From Bacillota bacterium (lineage in GTDB: Bacteria > Bacillota > Clostridia > Peptostreptococcales > Natronincolaceae), in contig JAEWHG010000167.1 of NCBI GenBank assembly GCA_023387935.1, positions 1 to 6,257 on the forward strand: DNA of 6,257 nt. Direction: 5' to 3'. Each line of letters starts with the position of its first letter. The stretch's first letter is position 1. The position numbers were made by a program, and so were the translations under genes. Shown piece by piece: positions 1-5,440 of the stretch. Under the pieces are notes generated by a model. That model saw nothing but the letters and a program-made list of their open reading frames with translations. It did no database searches and was not told the DNA's origin.

Positions 1-482
1 CTGCTAGAGCAGGTGAAGCTGGTAGAGGATTTTCCGTAGTGGCAGATGAAATTAGAAAACTTTCAGAAGAAACAAGAGTCTCAACAGATAAAATTTATAC
101 TATTATTCAAAAAAATAGCCAAGTAATAGCAAAAGCTAATGAGAGTATGGCTACAAGTAAAAAAGAAATTGAAAAAGGAAAGGGTACGGTTAATGAGGCT
201 GCTAATTCATTTAACGAAATAGCTACTCTTATAGAAGAGGTACTCTCTCAATTAGGAAGTATTACAGAATCTATAAGTCATGTAGCATTAGGTTCTGGAG
301 ATGTAGTATCTTCAGCACGTTCCATTGAAAATATGACAAAAGATATATCTGAAAATGTTCAAAATACAGCTGCGGCTACAGAAGAACAAACTGCATCTAT
401 GGAAGAGATTGCTTCATTTAGTGAAGGTTTATCTAAGCTGGCTGAAGAATTAAGAGATTTAGTACTTACTATAAAAGCTTAA
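1..482 (+). CDS. Methyl-accepting chemotaxis protein, C-terminal part (5' end outside window)
   Basis: This is the cytoplasmic signalling end of a chemoreceptor. Such receptors form trimers of dimers that bind CheW and control the kinase CheA. The frame is open from base 3 to the TAA at 480-482, about 159 codons. The first visible residues, ARAGEAGRGFSVVADEIRKL, are the highly conserved hairpin tip that contacts CheA and CheW. The rest is an Ala/Glu/Ser-rich heptad coiled coil. Near the end, AAATEEQTAS (bases 369-398) fits the methylation-site pattern of two small residues, two spacer residues, E-E, two spacer residues and two small residues, so this is probably methylation helix 2, acted on by CheR and CheB. 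The GTG at 39 lies inside the conserved tip and is not a real start. The ligand-binding and membrane parts are outside the window, so the stimulus cannot be inferred. It lies opposite to most neighbours and ends in a shared terminator. Confidence 0.96.
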   Translation, partial: ARAGEAGRGFSVVADEIRKLSEETRVSTDKIYTIIQKNSQVIAKANESMATSKKEIEKGKGTVNEAANSFNEIATLIEEVLSQLGSITESISHVALGSGDVVSSARSIENMTKDISENVQNTAAATEEQTASMEEIASFSEGLSKLAEELRDLVLTIKA

Positions 483-525
483 ATTCAAAACCCCAATGCC
501 TATAAAGCATTGGGGTTTTGAATTT
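481..525. terminator. Bidirectional intrinsic terminator shared by the chemoreceptor gene and tRNA-Arg
   Basis: A perfect 19-bp inverted repeat (481-499 with 507-525) encloses a 7-nt loop. The GC core is CCCCAATGC/GCATTGGGG, flanked by A-runs on one side and TTTTGAATTT on the other, so either strand gives a hairpin followed by a U-rich stretch. The stem overlaps the last two bases of the chemoreceptor stop codon and ends 5 bp from the 3' end of the convergent tRNA gene. Confidence 0.9.
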
Positions 526-530
526 AATAA

Positions 531-607
531 TGGTGCACCTGAAGGGAGTCGAACCCCCGACCTGCGGTTTAGGAAACCGTTGCTCTATCCTACTGAGCTA
601 CAGGTGC
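531..607 (-). tRNA. tRNA-Arg, anticodon CCU
   Basis: This 77-nt tRNA reads from 607 to 531 on the minus strand. The acceptor arms GCACCTG and CAGGTGC pair fully. The D-arm is GCTC/GAGC. The anticodon loop TTCCTAA gives anticodon CCU, which reads the arginine codon AGG. The T-loop is TTCGACT, and the 3' CCA is encoded (TGG at 531-533 on the plus strand). The outer pair of the anticodon stem is an A-C mismatch and the T-stem has two G-U pairs; neither is disqualifying. It stands alone, with its own promoter and terminator. Confidence 0.96.
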
Positions 608-629
608 AAAGTATAATTGTACATAGGAT

Positions 630-658
630 ATTTTAACATAAGTTTAAAATTAGGTCAA
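630..658 (-). promoter_or_regulatory. Promoter of tRNA-Arg (vegetative sigma type)
   Basis: Read on the minus strand, a TTGACC -35 box (653-658) and a TAAAAT -10 box (630-635) are separated by exactly 17 bp. The expected start lies about 15 nt before the mature tRNA 5' end at 607. This is a close match to the housekeeping consensus. Confidence 0.8.
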
Positions 659-693
659 TCTTAATGCTTGTTATACCAGCTTTTAGTGTAAGT

Positions 694-728
694 GGCCAGT
701 ATTTAGCTAATCTAGATAAATACTGGCC
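694..728. repeat. Unassigned 12-bp perfect inverted repeat downstream of dps
   Basis: GGCCAGTATTTA (694-705) is repeated in reverse complement at 717-728 around an 11-nt loop. It lies about 85 nt beyond the dps stop codon and upstream of the tRNA promoter. On the minus strand, where dps is transcribed, no U-run follows it. On the plus strand it is followed by the weakly U-rich CTCCTTTAATTA. It could be a non-canonical 3' end for the perR-dps transcript, but this is uncertain. A second, weaker AT hairpin (767-773 with 779-785) lies closer to the dps stop. The rest of 608-813 shows nothing else besides the tRNA promoter. Confidence 0.45.
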
Positions 729-813
729 CTCCTTTAATTATTTAAATCTAGTTTGTATAATTTATCTTATAACTAAACGTTATAAAACTCTATCTGAACT
801 AAATTTTTATTTA

Positions 814-1284
814 TTAGCTTAAATAAGCTCTAAACATCCATAGAGTTTTTTCAAAATTACCAATGCTTCCTACGAATAAATCTACTGATACTTGATCCTT
901 ATTATTGTCAGCAACTTCTAAAGCTGATCTTAATTCTAAAATCAGAACCTCAAAATCTTTTTGTAGATCTTTAATTATATCTTCTCCTTTTATTGCTTCA
1001 CTCTTAACCTCTTTTAAAGTTGCAAGTTCTAAATATTCCTTCATTGATGCAGCTGGCCTAAAGCCTAATATTAGAATTCTTTCAGCTATCTCATCTATTT
1101 CTTTTGCAGTATTATCATAAAGCTCTTCTAACTTGGAATGTAACTGAAAGAAACCTTTCCCTTCTACATTCCAATGATAATTGTGTAGTTTAGTATATAA
1201 AACGTGTAAATTTGCTAAATACTGGTTTAAAACCTTCGAAACTTCTTCTCTACCTTTGTTATCTAATCCAATTTGTACATTCAT
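814..1284 (-). CDS. dps: Dps-family ferritin-like iron-storage / DNA-protection protein
   Basis: Dps proteins form hollow dodecamers that oxidise Fe(II), usually with hydrogen peroxide, and store the iron as Fe(III), limiting Fenton damage. The 156-residue length is normal for the family. The inter-subunit ferroxidase ligands can be read directly: H37 in NYHWNVEG, H49 in FFQLHSKL, and D64 plus E68 in EIDEIAERI, the spacing seen in Listeria-type Dps. The C-terminal helix carries the usual aromatic residues (LWMFRAYLS). There is no Lys-rich N-terminal tail like that of E. coli Dps, so direct DNA binding is doubtful; this is inference. The start is supported by AAGGAGG about 10 nt upstream. It starts 15 bp after the perR stop codon, so the two are probably one transcript, and peroxide control through PerR is expected. 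Confidence 0.95.
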   Translation of the reverse strand: MNVQIGLDNKGREEVSKVLNQYLANLHVLYTKLHNYHWNVEGKGFFQLHSKLEELYDNTAKEIDEIAERILILGFRPAASMKEYLELATLKEVKSEAIKGEDIIKDLQKDFEVLILELRSALEVADNNKDQVSVDLFVGSIGNFEKTLWMFRAYLS

Positions 1285-1299
1285 AATTCTTATTCCTCC

Positions 1300-1725
1300 T
1301 TAATTATTTTTTAATTTTGCACATCCATTACAAATACCTTTGTAATATATGCTTTTTTCCATAATTCTAAATCCTTCTAGTTCATCCTCCTTTGAAAGGT
1401 TTAAATCAATATGAAAATCATAAATCTTACCACATTCATTACATTTAAAATGTCCATGATTACATATATCTGCGTCGTATCTCATTTCATTGTCTTCAAT
1501 GGTTATACCCCTTGCAATATTAGATTCTATTAGGAGTTTCATAGTATTATAAATTGTTGTTTTGGATAATGTTGGAATATCACTTATTAGCTCATTATAT
1601 ATTTCTTCTGCTGTTGGATGTGAATCTTTTTGAACTAAATATTCCAGTATTTTAATTCTTGTATAGGATGGTTTAATACCATTATTTATTAGATATTTTC
1701 TTATATTATCTATAGTTATTTTCAT
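1300..1725 (-). CDS. perR: Fur-family peroxide-responsive repressor PerR
   Basis: This 141-residue Fur-family repressor has an N-terminal winged helix (about residues 1-80) with recognition helix TLSKTTIYNTMKLL at 52-65, and a C-terminal metal-binding dimerisation domain. The structural zinc site is C95-x2-C98 plus C132-x2-C135. The regulatory metal ligands line up with B. subtilis PerR: H36, D84, H90, H92 and D103. Asp at 103 (IYDF), where Fur proteins usually have Glu, is the residue linked to peroxide sensing, so PerR is preferred over Fur or Zur. In the known mechanism, Fe-catalysed oxidation of the two His ligands equivalent to H36 and H90 releases DNA. AGGAG lies upstream of the ATG, and two Per-box-like palindromes sit just before it, suggesting autoregulation. 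It is co-directional with dps, 15 bp downstream. Confidence 0.93.
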   Translation of the reverse strand: MKITIDNIRKYLINNGIKPSYTRIKILEYLVQKDSHPTAEEIYNELISDIPTLSKTTIYNTMKLLIESNIARGITIEDNEMRYDADICNHGHFKCNECGKIYDFHIDLNLSKEDELEGFRIMEKSIYYKGICNGCAKLKNN

Positions 1726-1740
1726 ACTAACGACTCCTAT

Positions 1741-1771
1741 TTGTAATCATTTTAATTTGTAATCATTACAT
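1741..1771 (-). promoter_or_regulatory. Two tandem Per-box-like operators upstream of perR-dps
   Basis: Two 15-bp 7-1-7 elements are centred at 1748 and 1764, 16 bp apart. On the minus strand they read ATGTAATGATTACAA (1757-1771) and TTAAAATGATTACAA (1741-1755). Against the B. subtilis Per box TTATAATnATTATAA I count 11-12 of 14 matches each. The upstream copy contains a perfect 13-bp palindrome, TGTAATGATTACA. The shared half ATGATTACAAAT is a direct repeat. They lie 16-46 bp before the perR ATG, where binding would block the promoter. Confidence 0.75.
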
Positions 1772-1778
1772 TTTATTT

Positions 1779-1784
1779 ATTATA
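1779..1784 (-). promoter_or_regulatory. Candidate -10 box of perR-dps
   Basis: A perfect TATAAT on the minus strand would place transcription start near 1772, directly against the upstream Per-box-like element. No good -35 is visible 16-18 bp further up, only AT-rich sequence, so the exact promoter is uncertain. Nothing else is clear in 1785-1889, and I see no convincing terminator for the small gene ending at 1890. Confidence 0.45.
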
Positions 1785-1889
1785 TATATACCAATGTATT
1801 TAATTATTAAACACCTTATAATAAATTTTATTTTTTAATAATTGCTATTACTTTTTACATTTCTACAACTCAAATTTTCACGTTAAATT

Positions 1890-2072
1890 CTATTCTTTAA
1901 TTTCCGGTTCATAGGAATCTTCTTCATAATCATATTCTTGTTTCTTTATCTTAGCTTTATTAGTAAAAAAATCTTTATTATTTTTTTCCATATTTATCAA
2001 TCTATCATAATTATCTTCTTCATAATCAAAATTAGTTCTTGTAAAAAAATTTATATTTTTTTTCTTTTTCAC
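1890..2072 (-). CDS. Small acidic/basic hypothetical protein with repeated DYEEDxY motif
   Basis: I do not recognise this 60-residue protein. It starts at a GTG preceded by AGGAGGA with an 8-nt gap, and a perfect TATAAT lies about 30 bp before the start codon, so it is probably expressed. The N-terminus is Lys-rich (MKKKKNI). Two short acidic-aromatic repeats follow: DYEEDNYD near residues 16-23 and DYEEDSYE near 48-55, separated by a Lys/Asn-rich linker. It has no Cys or His, no membrane segment and no signal peptide, and is probably soluble and perhaps disordered. It lies between the serS terminator and perR on the same strand. The low-complexity AT-rich composition leaves some doubt that it is a gene, but the ribosome binding site and promoter favour it. 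Function unknown. Confidence 0.6.
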   Translation of the reverse strand: MKKKKNINFFTRTNFDYEEDNYDRLINMEKNNKDFFTNKAKIKKQEYDYEEDSYEPEIKE

Positions 2073-2102
2073 TTTAATCTTCCTCCTATCTACTCTATCC
2101 TA

Positions 2103-2108
2103 ATTATA
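2103..2108 (-). promoter_or_regulatory. Candidate -10 box of the 60-codon small gene
   Basis: A perfect TATAAT on the minus strand lies just downstream of the serS terminator. The -35 region about 17 bp upstream (TCTTTG) is poor. The position fits independent transcription of the small ORF. Confidence 0.45.
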
Positions 2109-2141
2109 CTAAATATTTTAACCAGCAAAGATTTATTTACC

Positions 2142-2182
2142 ATAAAAATAAGCAGTACATATAATGATATATACTGCTTATT
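2142..2182 (-). terminator. Intrinsic terminator of serS
   Basis: A 16-bp stem (2147-2162 with 2167-2182) has a 4-nt loop and a single G-U wobble on the minus-strand RNA. It is followed by a UUUUUAU tail. It lies 20 bp beyond the serS stop and separates serS from the small gene downstream. Confidence 0.88.
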
Positions 2183-2201
2183 AATTATAATATTTTAGTT
2201 T

Positions 2202-3479
2202 TTACTTTTTAATAACTTGAGTTCCTCCCATATAACCTCTTAAAACCTCAGGTATTACTACATTACCTTCGTCATCCTGGAAGTTTTCTAATATAGCTGC
2301 AACCGTTCTACCTACCGCCAATCCAGAACCATTTAGAGTATGAACAAATTCTACCTTTCCCTTCTCTTCAGGACGATATCTAATATTCGCTCTTCTTGCT
2401 TGGAAGTCTTCAAAGTTACTGCAAGAAGAAATTTCAACATAACGATTATAGCTTGGCATCCATACTTCAATATCATATTTAAATGCTGCAGTAAAGCCTA
2501 AATCTCCAGTGCATATTCTTACTACTCTATAAGGTATTTTTAATAACTGTAATACCTTTTCTGCATTATTTGTTAATTTTTCAAGTTCAGCATAAGATTC
2601 TTCTGGTCTAACAAATTTAACAAGCTCTACTTTATTAAACTGATGCTGTCTAATTAAACCTCTAGTATCTCTACCAGCAGATCCTGCTTCAGAACGGAAA
2701 CAAGGAGTATATGCTACATAACATAGCGGTAATTTTTCTCCTTCTAGTATTTCATCCCTGTGCATATTAGTAACTGGTACTTCTGCTGTAGGTACTAAGA
2801 AATAATCTTTTTGAGGTAATTTGAAAGCATCCTCCTCAAACTTAGGTAATTGTCCTGTACCTGTCATGCTATTTCTATTTACCATAAATGGAGGTAAAAC
2901 CTCTGTGTATCCATGCTCACCAGTATGCAAATCTAGCATAAAATTAATTAACGCTCTTTCCAATCTTGCTCCAAGCCCTCTATATAGTGCAAATCTTGCC
3001 CCTGTTATTTTTGAGGCAGCTTCAAAGTCAATAATATTTAAATCTGTAGCTATATCCCAATGTGGCTTTGGTTCAAAATCAAATTTAGTAGGCTCTGCCC
3101 ATGTTCTTACCTCAATATTATCATCATCAGTTTCTCCTTGCGGTACATCTGGATGAGGAACATTTGGTATTCTAAGTAATGCATATTCTAATTTCTCTTC
3201 TATTTCCTTAACCTGTCCATCTAACTCTTTAATTTCCGCTGAAAGATCCTTCATTTTAGCCATTACTTCAGAAACATCTTTTCCTTCTTTTTTAAGTTTA
3301 GGAATTTCTTTAGACACAGTATTTTGCTCATTTTTCATCTGTTCTACCTGTTGAAGCAAAGCTCTTCTTTTTTCATCTAATTCAACTACTTCATCTAAGC
3401 TAAAGTCTTTTTCTCCTCTTCTAGCCATTGCAGCCTTAATTTCATCTAAGTTAGTTCGTATTCTTCTAATATCTAACAT
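2202..3479 (-). CDS. serS: Seryl-tRNA synthetase
   Basis: This class II synthetase charges tRNA-Ser, and the selenocysteine tRNA where present, with serine in the cytoplasm. It is full length at 425 residues. Residues 1-22 (MLDIRRIRTN...) are the usual N-terminus. Residues about 30-100 form the long antiparallel coiled-coil arm that grips the long variable arm of tRNA-Ser, ending in IPNVPHPDVPQG. The catalytic core shows motif 1 ending in LPP (195-197), the serine-recognition TAE (231-233), motif 2 starting FRSEAGSAGRDTRGL (261 onward, with R262 and E264), and motif 3 NGSGLAVGRT (383-392, with R391). AGGAGG lies 6 nt before the ATG. The gene is controlled by a serine T-box upstream and ends at a strong terminator, so it appears monocistronic. 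Confidence 0.99.
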   Translation of the reverse strand: MLDIRRIRTNLDEIKAAMARRGEKDFSLDEVVELDEKRRALLQQVEQMKNEQNTVSKEIPKLKKEGKDVSEVMAKMKDLSAEIKELDGQVKEIEEKLEYALLRIPNVPHPDVPQGETDDDNIEVRTWAEPTKFDFEPKPHWDIATDLNIIDFEAASKITGARFALYRGLGARLERALINFMLDLHTGEHGYTEVLPPFMVNRNSMTGTGQLPKFEEDAFKLPQKDYFLVPTAEVPVTNMHRDEILEGEKLPLCYVAYTPCFRSEAGSAGRDTRGLIRQHQFNKVELVKFVRPEESYAELEKLTNNAEKVLQLLKIPYRVVRICTGDLGFTAAFKYDIEVWMPSYNRYVEISSCSNFEDFQARRANIRYRPEEKGKVEFVHTLNGSGLAVGRTVAAILENFQDDEGNVVIPEVLRGYMGGTQVIKK

Positions 3480-3578
3480 AATAATCCTCCTAATTTTAAT
3501 TTTATGCCATTTAAAAATTCATATCACGCTTTAAATAGTATAGTACGCAGTTTTGAAAATTGGATTAGGTCATAAAAT

Positions 3579-3650
3579 AAAATTTGTTCGTTTCCACTCA
3601 CAAACTTTATGTCGCACTCAATTCTAAGCTTTGCTTAGAATTTCAAGTGC
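3579..3650. repeat. Paired hairpins in the spacer between the T-box terminator and serS
   Basis: Two inverted repeats lie in the ~170-nt spacer. The first (3614-3650) has a perfect 9-bp stem ATTCTAAGC/GCTTAGAAT (3621-3629 with 3633-3641), extended by an outer GCACT/AGTGC pair (3614-3618 with 3646-3650). The second (3579-3587 with 3600-3608) is a 9-bp AT-rich stem with one G-U pair. Neither is followed by a U-run, so they are not good terminators. They could be a small dispersed palindromic element or part of the leader structure. The remaining 3480-3578 holds the serS ribosome binding site and nothing else recognisable. Confidence 0.5.
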
Positions 3651-3652
3651 TC

Positions 3653-3906
3653 AAAATAAAAAAAGCCTATCCTCCCTAATAAAAGGGACGAAAGACTTAA
3701 CTCCGCGTTGCCACCCTAGTTGATCAGCTAAACTAATCCACCTTAAAGCATTGTAACGGATGCGACCCGTTTCTACCTACTTATTTTCAGTAGAACACTC
3801 AGAGATGGATTCAACAATTCACTTCATCGATTTGCACCAACCATCGACTCTCTTAAAAAGCTACCTGCTTACTATTTCTCTTCTTCGTAGTATAAATATA
3901 TTGTTG
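3653..3906 (-). promoter_or_regulatory. Serine-specific T-box riboswitch (serS leader)
   Basis: This RNA leader senses uncharged tRNA-Ser and allows serS readthrough when charging is low. On the minus strand the diagnostic T-box sequence AGGGTGGCAACGCGG lies at 3703-3717. Stem I shows the AGAGAG internal loop and a distal hairpin (CGATGGTTGGTG...AATCGATG, about 3823-3853). Aligned with B. subtilis glyQS, in which the specifier is followed by A and then a UUGAG-like segment, the specifier is UCC (3807-3809), a serine codon. UCU at 3801-3803 is a less likely alternative and is also Ser. The bulge UGGC (3710-3713) can pair with a GCCA acceptor end, matching the G discriminator typical of tRNA-Ser. 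The intrinsic terminator (stem 3663-3677 with 3684-3698, U-run to 3653) competes with the antiterminator. Confidence 0.95.
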
Positions 3907-3912
3907 AAATGT

Positions 3913-3941
3913 ATATTACCATAATTATATAAAAACTTCAA
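3913..3941 (-). promoter_or_regulatory. Promoter of the T-box leader and serS
   Basis: On the minus strand, TTGAAG (3936-3941) and TAATAT (3913-3918) are separated by 17 bp. The -10 is preceded by TATGG, an extended -10 (TRTGn) as common in Gram-positive bacteria. The expected start near 3906 is about 425 nt before the serS ATG. Confidence 0.78.
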
Positions 3942-4017
3942 GCATTATTTGAAAATTATTTTTATTCTATGCATTAAAATAAAAATTATACATTTTTAGT
4001 TCCACTGTACATATCTT

Positions 4018-4047
4018 TTGAATATTTTAATCTTATTAGGCTATACT
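4018..4047 (+). promoter_or_regulatory. Promoter of the 64-codon plus-strand gene
   Basis: TTGAAT (4018-4023) and TATACT (4042-4047) are 18 bp apart, with the expected start near 4054. It is back to back with the serS leader promoter. The stretch between the two promoters (3942-4017) is AT-rich and I see nothing specific in it. Confidence 0.65.
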
Positions 4048-4051
4048 CTAA

Positions 4052-4065
4052 ATGTAATATTACAT
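4052..4065. promoter_or_regulatory. Candidate operator: 14-bp perfect palindrome at the start site of the 64-codon gene
   Basis: ATGTAATATTACAT is a perfect palindrome overlapping the predicted transcription start. Its half-site TGTAAT/ATTACA is the same as in the upstream Per-box-like element before perR, but here there is no central base between the halves. A Fur-superfamily site is possible but not established. Confidence 0.4.
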
Positions 4066-4096
4066 ATGTATTTTAACGGTACAGGAGGGTATTTAA

Positions 4097-4291
4097 ATGA
4101 ATCAAATTGATATGGTAGGACAAATTGGTGATTTAAAGGAAATTGATTATAGGAATACATTAGCAATAGCTACGCTGATAGAAATATTAATAGAAAAAAA
4201 TATTATTACCCGTCAAGAATTCGCTAGAAAGTCCTATTATCTAGATAATATGTCAATAGAACAATTAAAGCAATTAAGAACTGGTTACTAA
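4097..4291 (+). CDS. Small conserved-looking hypothetical protein, 64 residues
   Basis: I do not recognise a named family. The start is well supported: AGGAGGG lies 7 nt before the ATG and a sigma-A-like promoter lies upstream. The sequence looks like a compact helical protein, with a helix rich in Ile/Leu (ATLIEILIEKNIITRQEF, about residues 29-46) and a second helical end (SIEQLKQLRTGY). The pattern LIEKnIITrqEF resembles short helical segments in many small Firmicutes proteins, which is not enough to assign a function. It has no Cys or His, no membrane segment and no signal peptide. It is divergent from the serS leader and convergent with the PfoR-like gene, on the strand opposite to most neighbours. 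A terminator starts within its last codons. Confidence 0.8.
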   Translation: MNQIDMVGQIGDLKEIDYRNTLAIATLIEILIEKNIITRQEFARKSYYLDNMSIEQLKQLRTGY

Positions 4292-4316
4292 ACCAGTCCT
4301 TGATTGCTATTTTTCT
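4269..4316. terminator. Intrinsic terminator overlapping the end of the 64-codon gene, probably bidirectional
   Basis: An 18-bp stem (4269-4286 with 4291-4308) has a 4-nt loop, one wobble and one A-C mismatch. ATTTTTCTT follows it on the plus strand. The 5' arm is coding sequence, and the TAA stop (4289-4291) falls in the loop and on the first base of the 3' arm. On the minus strand the tail TTTAATTGTT is moderately U-rich, so it may also stop transcripts from the PfoR-like gene, which ends at 4360. Confidence 0.85.
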
Positions 4317-4359
4317 TGTAACCAAAAGAATTTATAACCTTCCTGTAGACCAATATCAA

Positions 4360-5409
4360 CTATTGATTCAACTTCATATCTCCATACTTAATCCAACCCT
4401 GCTTTATCATAAACTCGGAAATAATAAGGGTAATCAAGGCAGGCAGAATAAAATGAAGGACTGCTATTTTAATTAAAACTATTGAGTATGGTTCTCCATT
4501 TTGAGTAACCATAGTTGCAAATGCGCTAAACTGACCTACAAATCCACTGGTACCCATCCCTGCTCCAACACTGTTGTTTTCCATTTTAATTATAGTAGTT
4601 GCCAAAGGTCCTAAAAACGCACTAGCTAATGTAGGCGGTATCCATATTAAAGGATTTCTAATAATATTAGGAACCTGTAGCATGCTCGTACCTATACCCT
4701 GAGCAATAAAACCGCCTATACCGTTCTCTTTATAGCTTGCTACAGCAAACCCTATCATCTGAGTACAGCATCCCACTACAGCAGCACCTGCCGCTAATCC
4801 ATTTAAACCTAAAGATATAGATAAAGCCGCACTACTTATAGGTAGAGTTAAAATCATTCCCATTAATACCGATAATAATATACCCATAGGTATGGGATGA
4901 AGCACAGTTACATTATTGATTAATTCGCCTAGCAATGTCATTATTGCTGTAACACTAGGAGCTATAAAACTACCTACTAATCCTCCTATTAATATAGTGG
5001 CAGCAGGAACCAATACAATATCTACTTTCGTTTTCCCAGCGATCCATTTTACAGTTTCAGCACCTATTAAGGCTGCTACAAAAGCCCCTACTGGTTCTCC
5101 AACCTTTATGCCATATGTCCCCACTTCCGTTATAAAAATTGTATTTGCTCCAATTGCTCCTGTTGCAATAGAAGCGAATATTGCCAATGGAGGTGCACCA
5201 ATTGAGTGAGCTACTCCTGCTCCAATAGCTGGTCCCATTAAAAATTGTACAATCTGTCCAAATGATACTAACAGCGTAATATTAGCTAATTCACCAACTT
5301 GCTTTAAAATAAGCCCAATAATTAAAGAAGAGAAAAGTCCAAGTGCCATCCCATTAAGAGCTTTTATACAATACTCCTTTAAAGATACATATCTGTCGTT
5401 AATTTTCAT
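4360..5409 (-). CDS. PfoR-like membrane protein (EIIC-2 family, COG3641 type)
   Basis: A 349-residue polytopic membrane protein with roughly nine or ten hydrophobic segments spread along its length and very Gly/Ala-rich helices. It resembles the PTS EIIC-2 family that includes Clostridium perfringens PfoR, once described as a toxin regulator; length and overall pattern fit (PfoR is about 340 residues). Family-like segments include GEPVGAFVAALIGAE, HPIPMGILLSVLMGM, PNIIRNPLIWIPPT and VGAGMGTSGFVGQ. No EIIA or EIIB phosphorylation domain is fused or nearby, so a sugar PTS role is unproven. GGAGGA lies just before the ATG. It starts 31 bp after niaR on the same strand, so the two are likely co-transcribed. 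A role in moving a NAD precursor is a reasonable hypothesis from context only. The family assignment is from memory of sequence patterns. Confidence 0.82.
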   Translation of the reverse strand: MKINDRYVSLKEYCIKALNGMALGLFSSLIIGLILKQVGELANITLLVSFGQIVQFLMGPAIGAGVAHSIGAPPLAIFASIATGAIGANTIFITEVGTYGIKVGEPVGAFVAALIGAETVKWIAGKTKVDIVLVPAATILIGGLVGSFIAPSVTAIMTLLGELINNVTVLHPIPMGILLSVLMGMILTLPISSAALSISLGLNGLAAGAAVVGCCTQMIGFAVASYKENGIGGFIAQGIGTSMLQVPNIIRNPLIWIPPTLASAFLGPLATTIIKMENNSVGAGMGTSGFVGQFSAFATMVTQNGEPYSIVLIKIAVLHFILPALITLIISEFMIKQGWIKYGDMKLNQ

Positions 5410-5440
5410 TCTTTTCCTCCAATCAAATCATAATATCTCA

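Noticed and set aside
39..482. GTG at 39 as the start of a 147-residue protein
   Set aside because: The frame is open to the window edge, and the residues before it (GEAGRGFSV) are the conserved chemoreceptor hairpin tip, so the gene is simply truncated by the window.
905..1120. Plus-strand open frame of 71 codons
   Set aside because: It lies antisense inside dps, has no ribosome binding site, and its sequence is a reverse reading of a strongly supported gene.
1300..1725. Calling the regulator Fur or Zur
   Set aside because: Asp at position 103 in IYDF, the full PerR ligand set (H36, D84, H90, H92, D103), adjacency to dps and Per-box-like sites favour PerR.
1938..2198. Plus-strand open frame of 86 codons, rich in Ile/Phe/Ser
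   Set aside because: It is antisense to the 60-codon gene, runs through the serS terminator, and has no ribosome binding site. The hydrophobic appearance comes from poly-T/A-rich DNA.
2821..3156. Plus-strand open frame of 111 codons
   Set aside because: It is antisense within serS, which is certain by motif; no ribosome binding site or family resemblance.
3614..3650. Second terminator after the T-box terminator
   Set aside because: The stem is good, but on the serS strand it is followed by GACATAAAG, with no U-run.
4916..5209. Plus-strand open frame of 97 codons
   Set aside because: It is antisense within the PfoR-like gene. Its Ala/Pro/Thr-rich content mirrors Gly/Ala-rich membrane helices.
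4360..5409. A sugar-specific PTS permease
   Set aside because: No EIIA, EIIB or sugar-metabolism gene is nearby or fused, and the family resemblance is to the PfoR-type EIIC-2 proteins, whose substrates are not settled.
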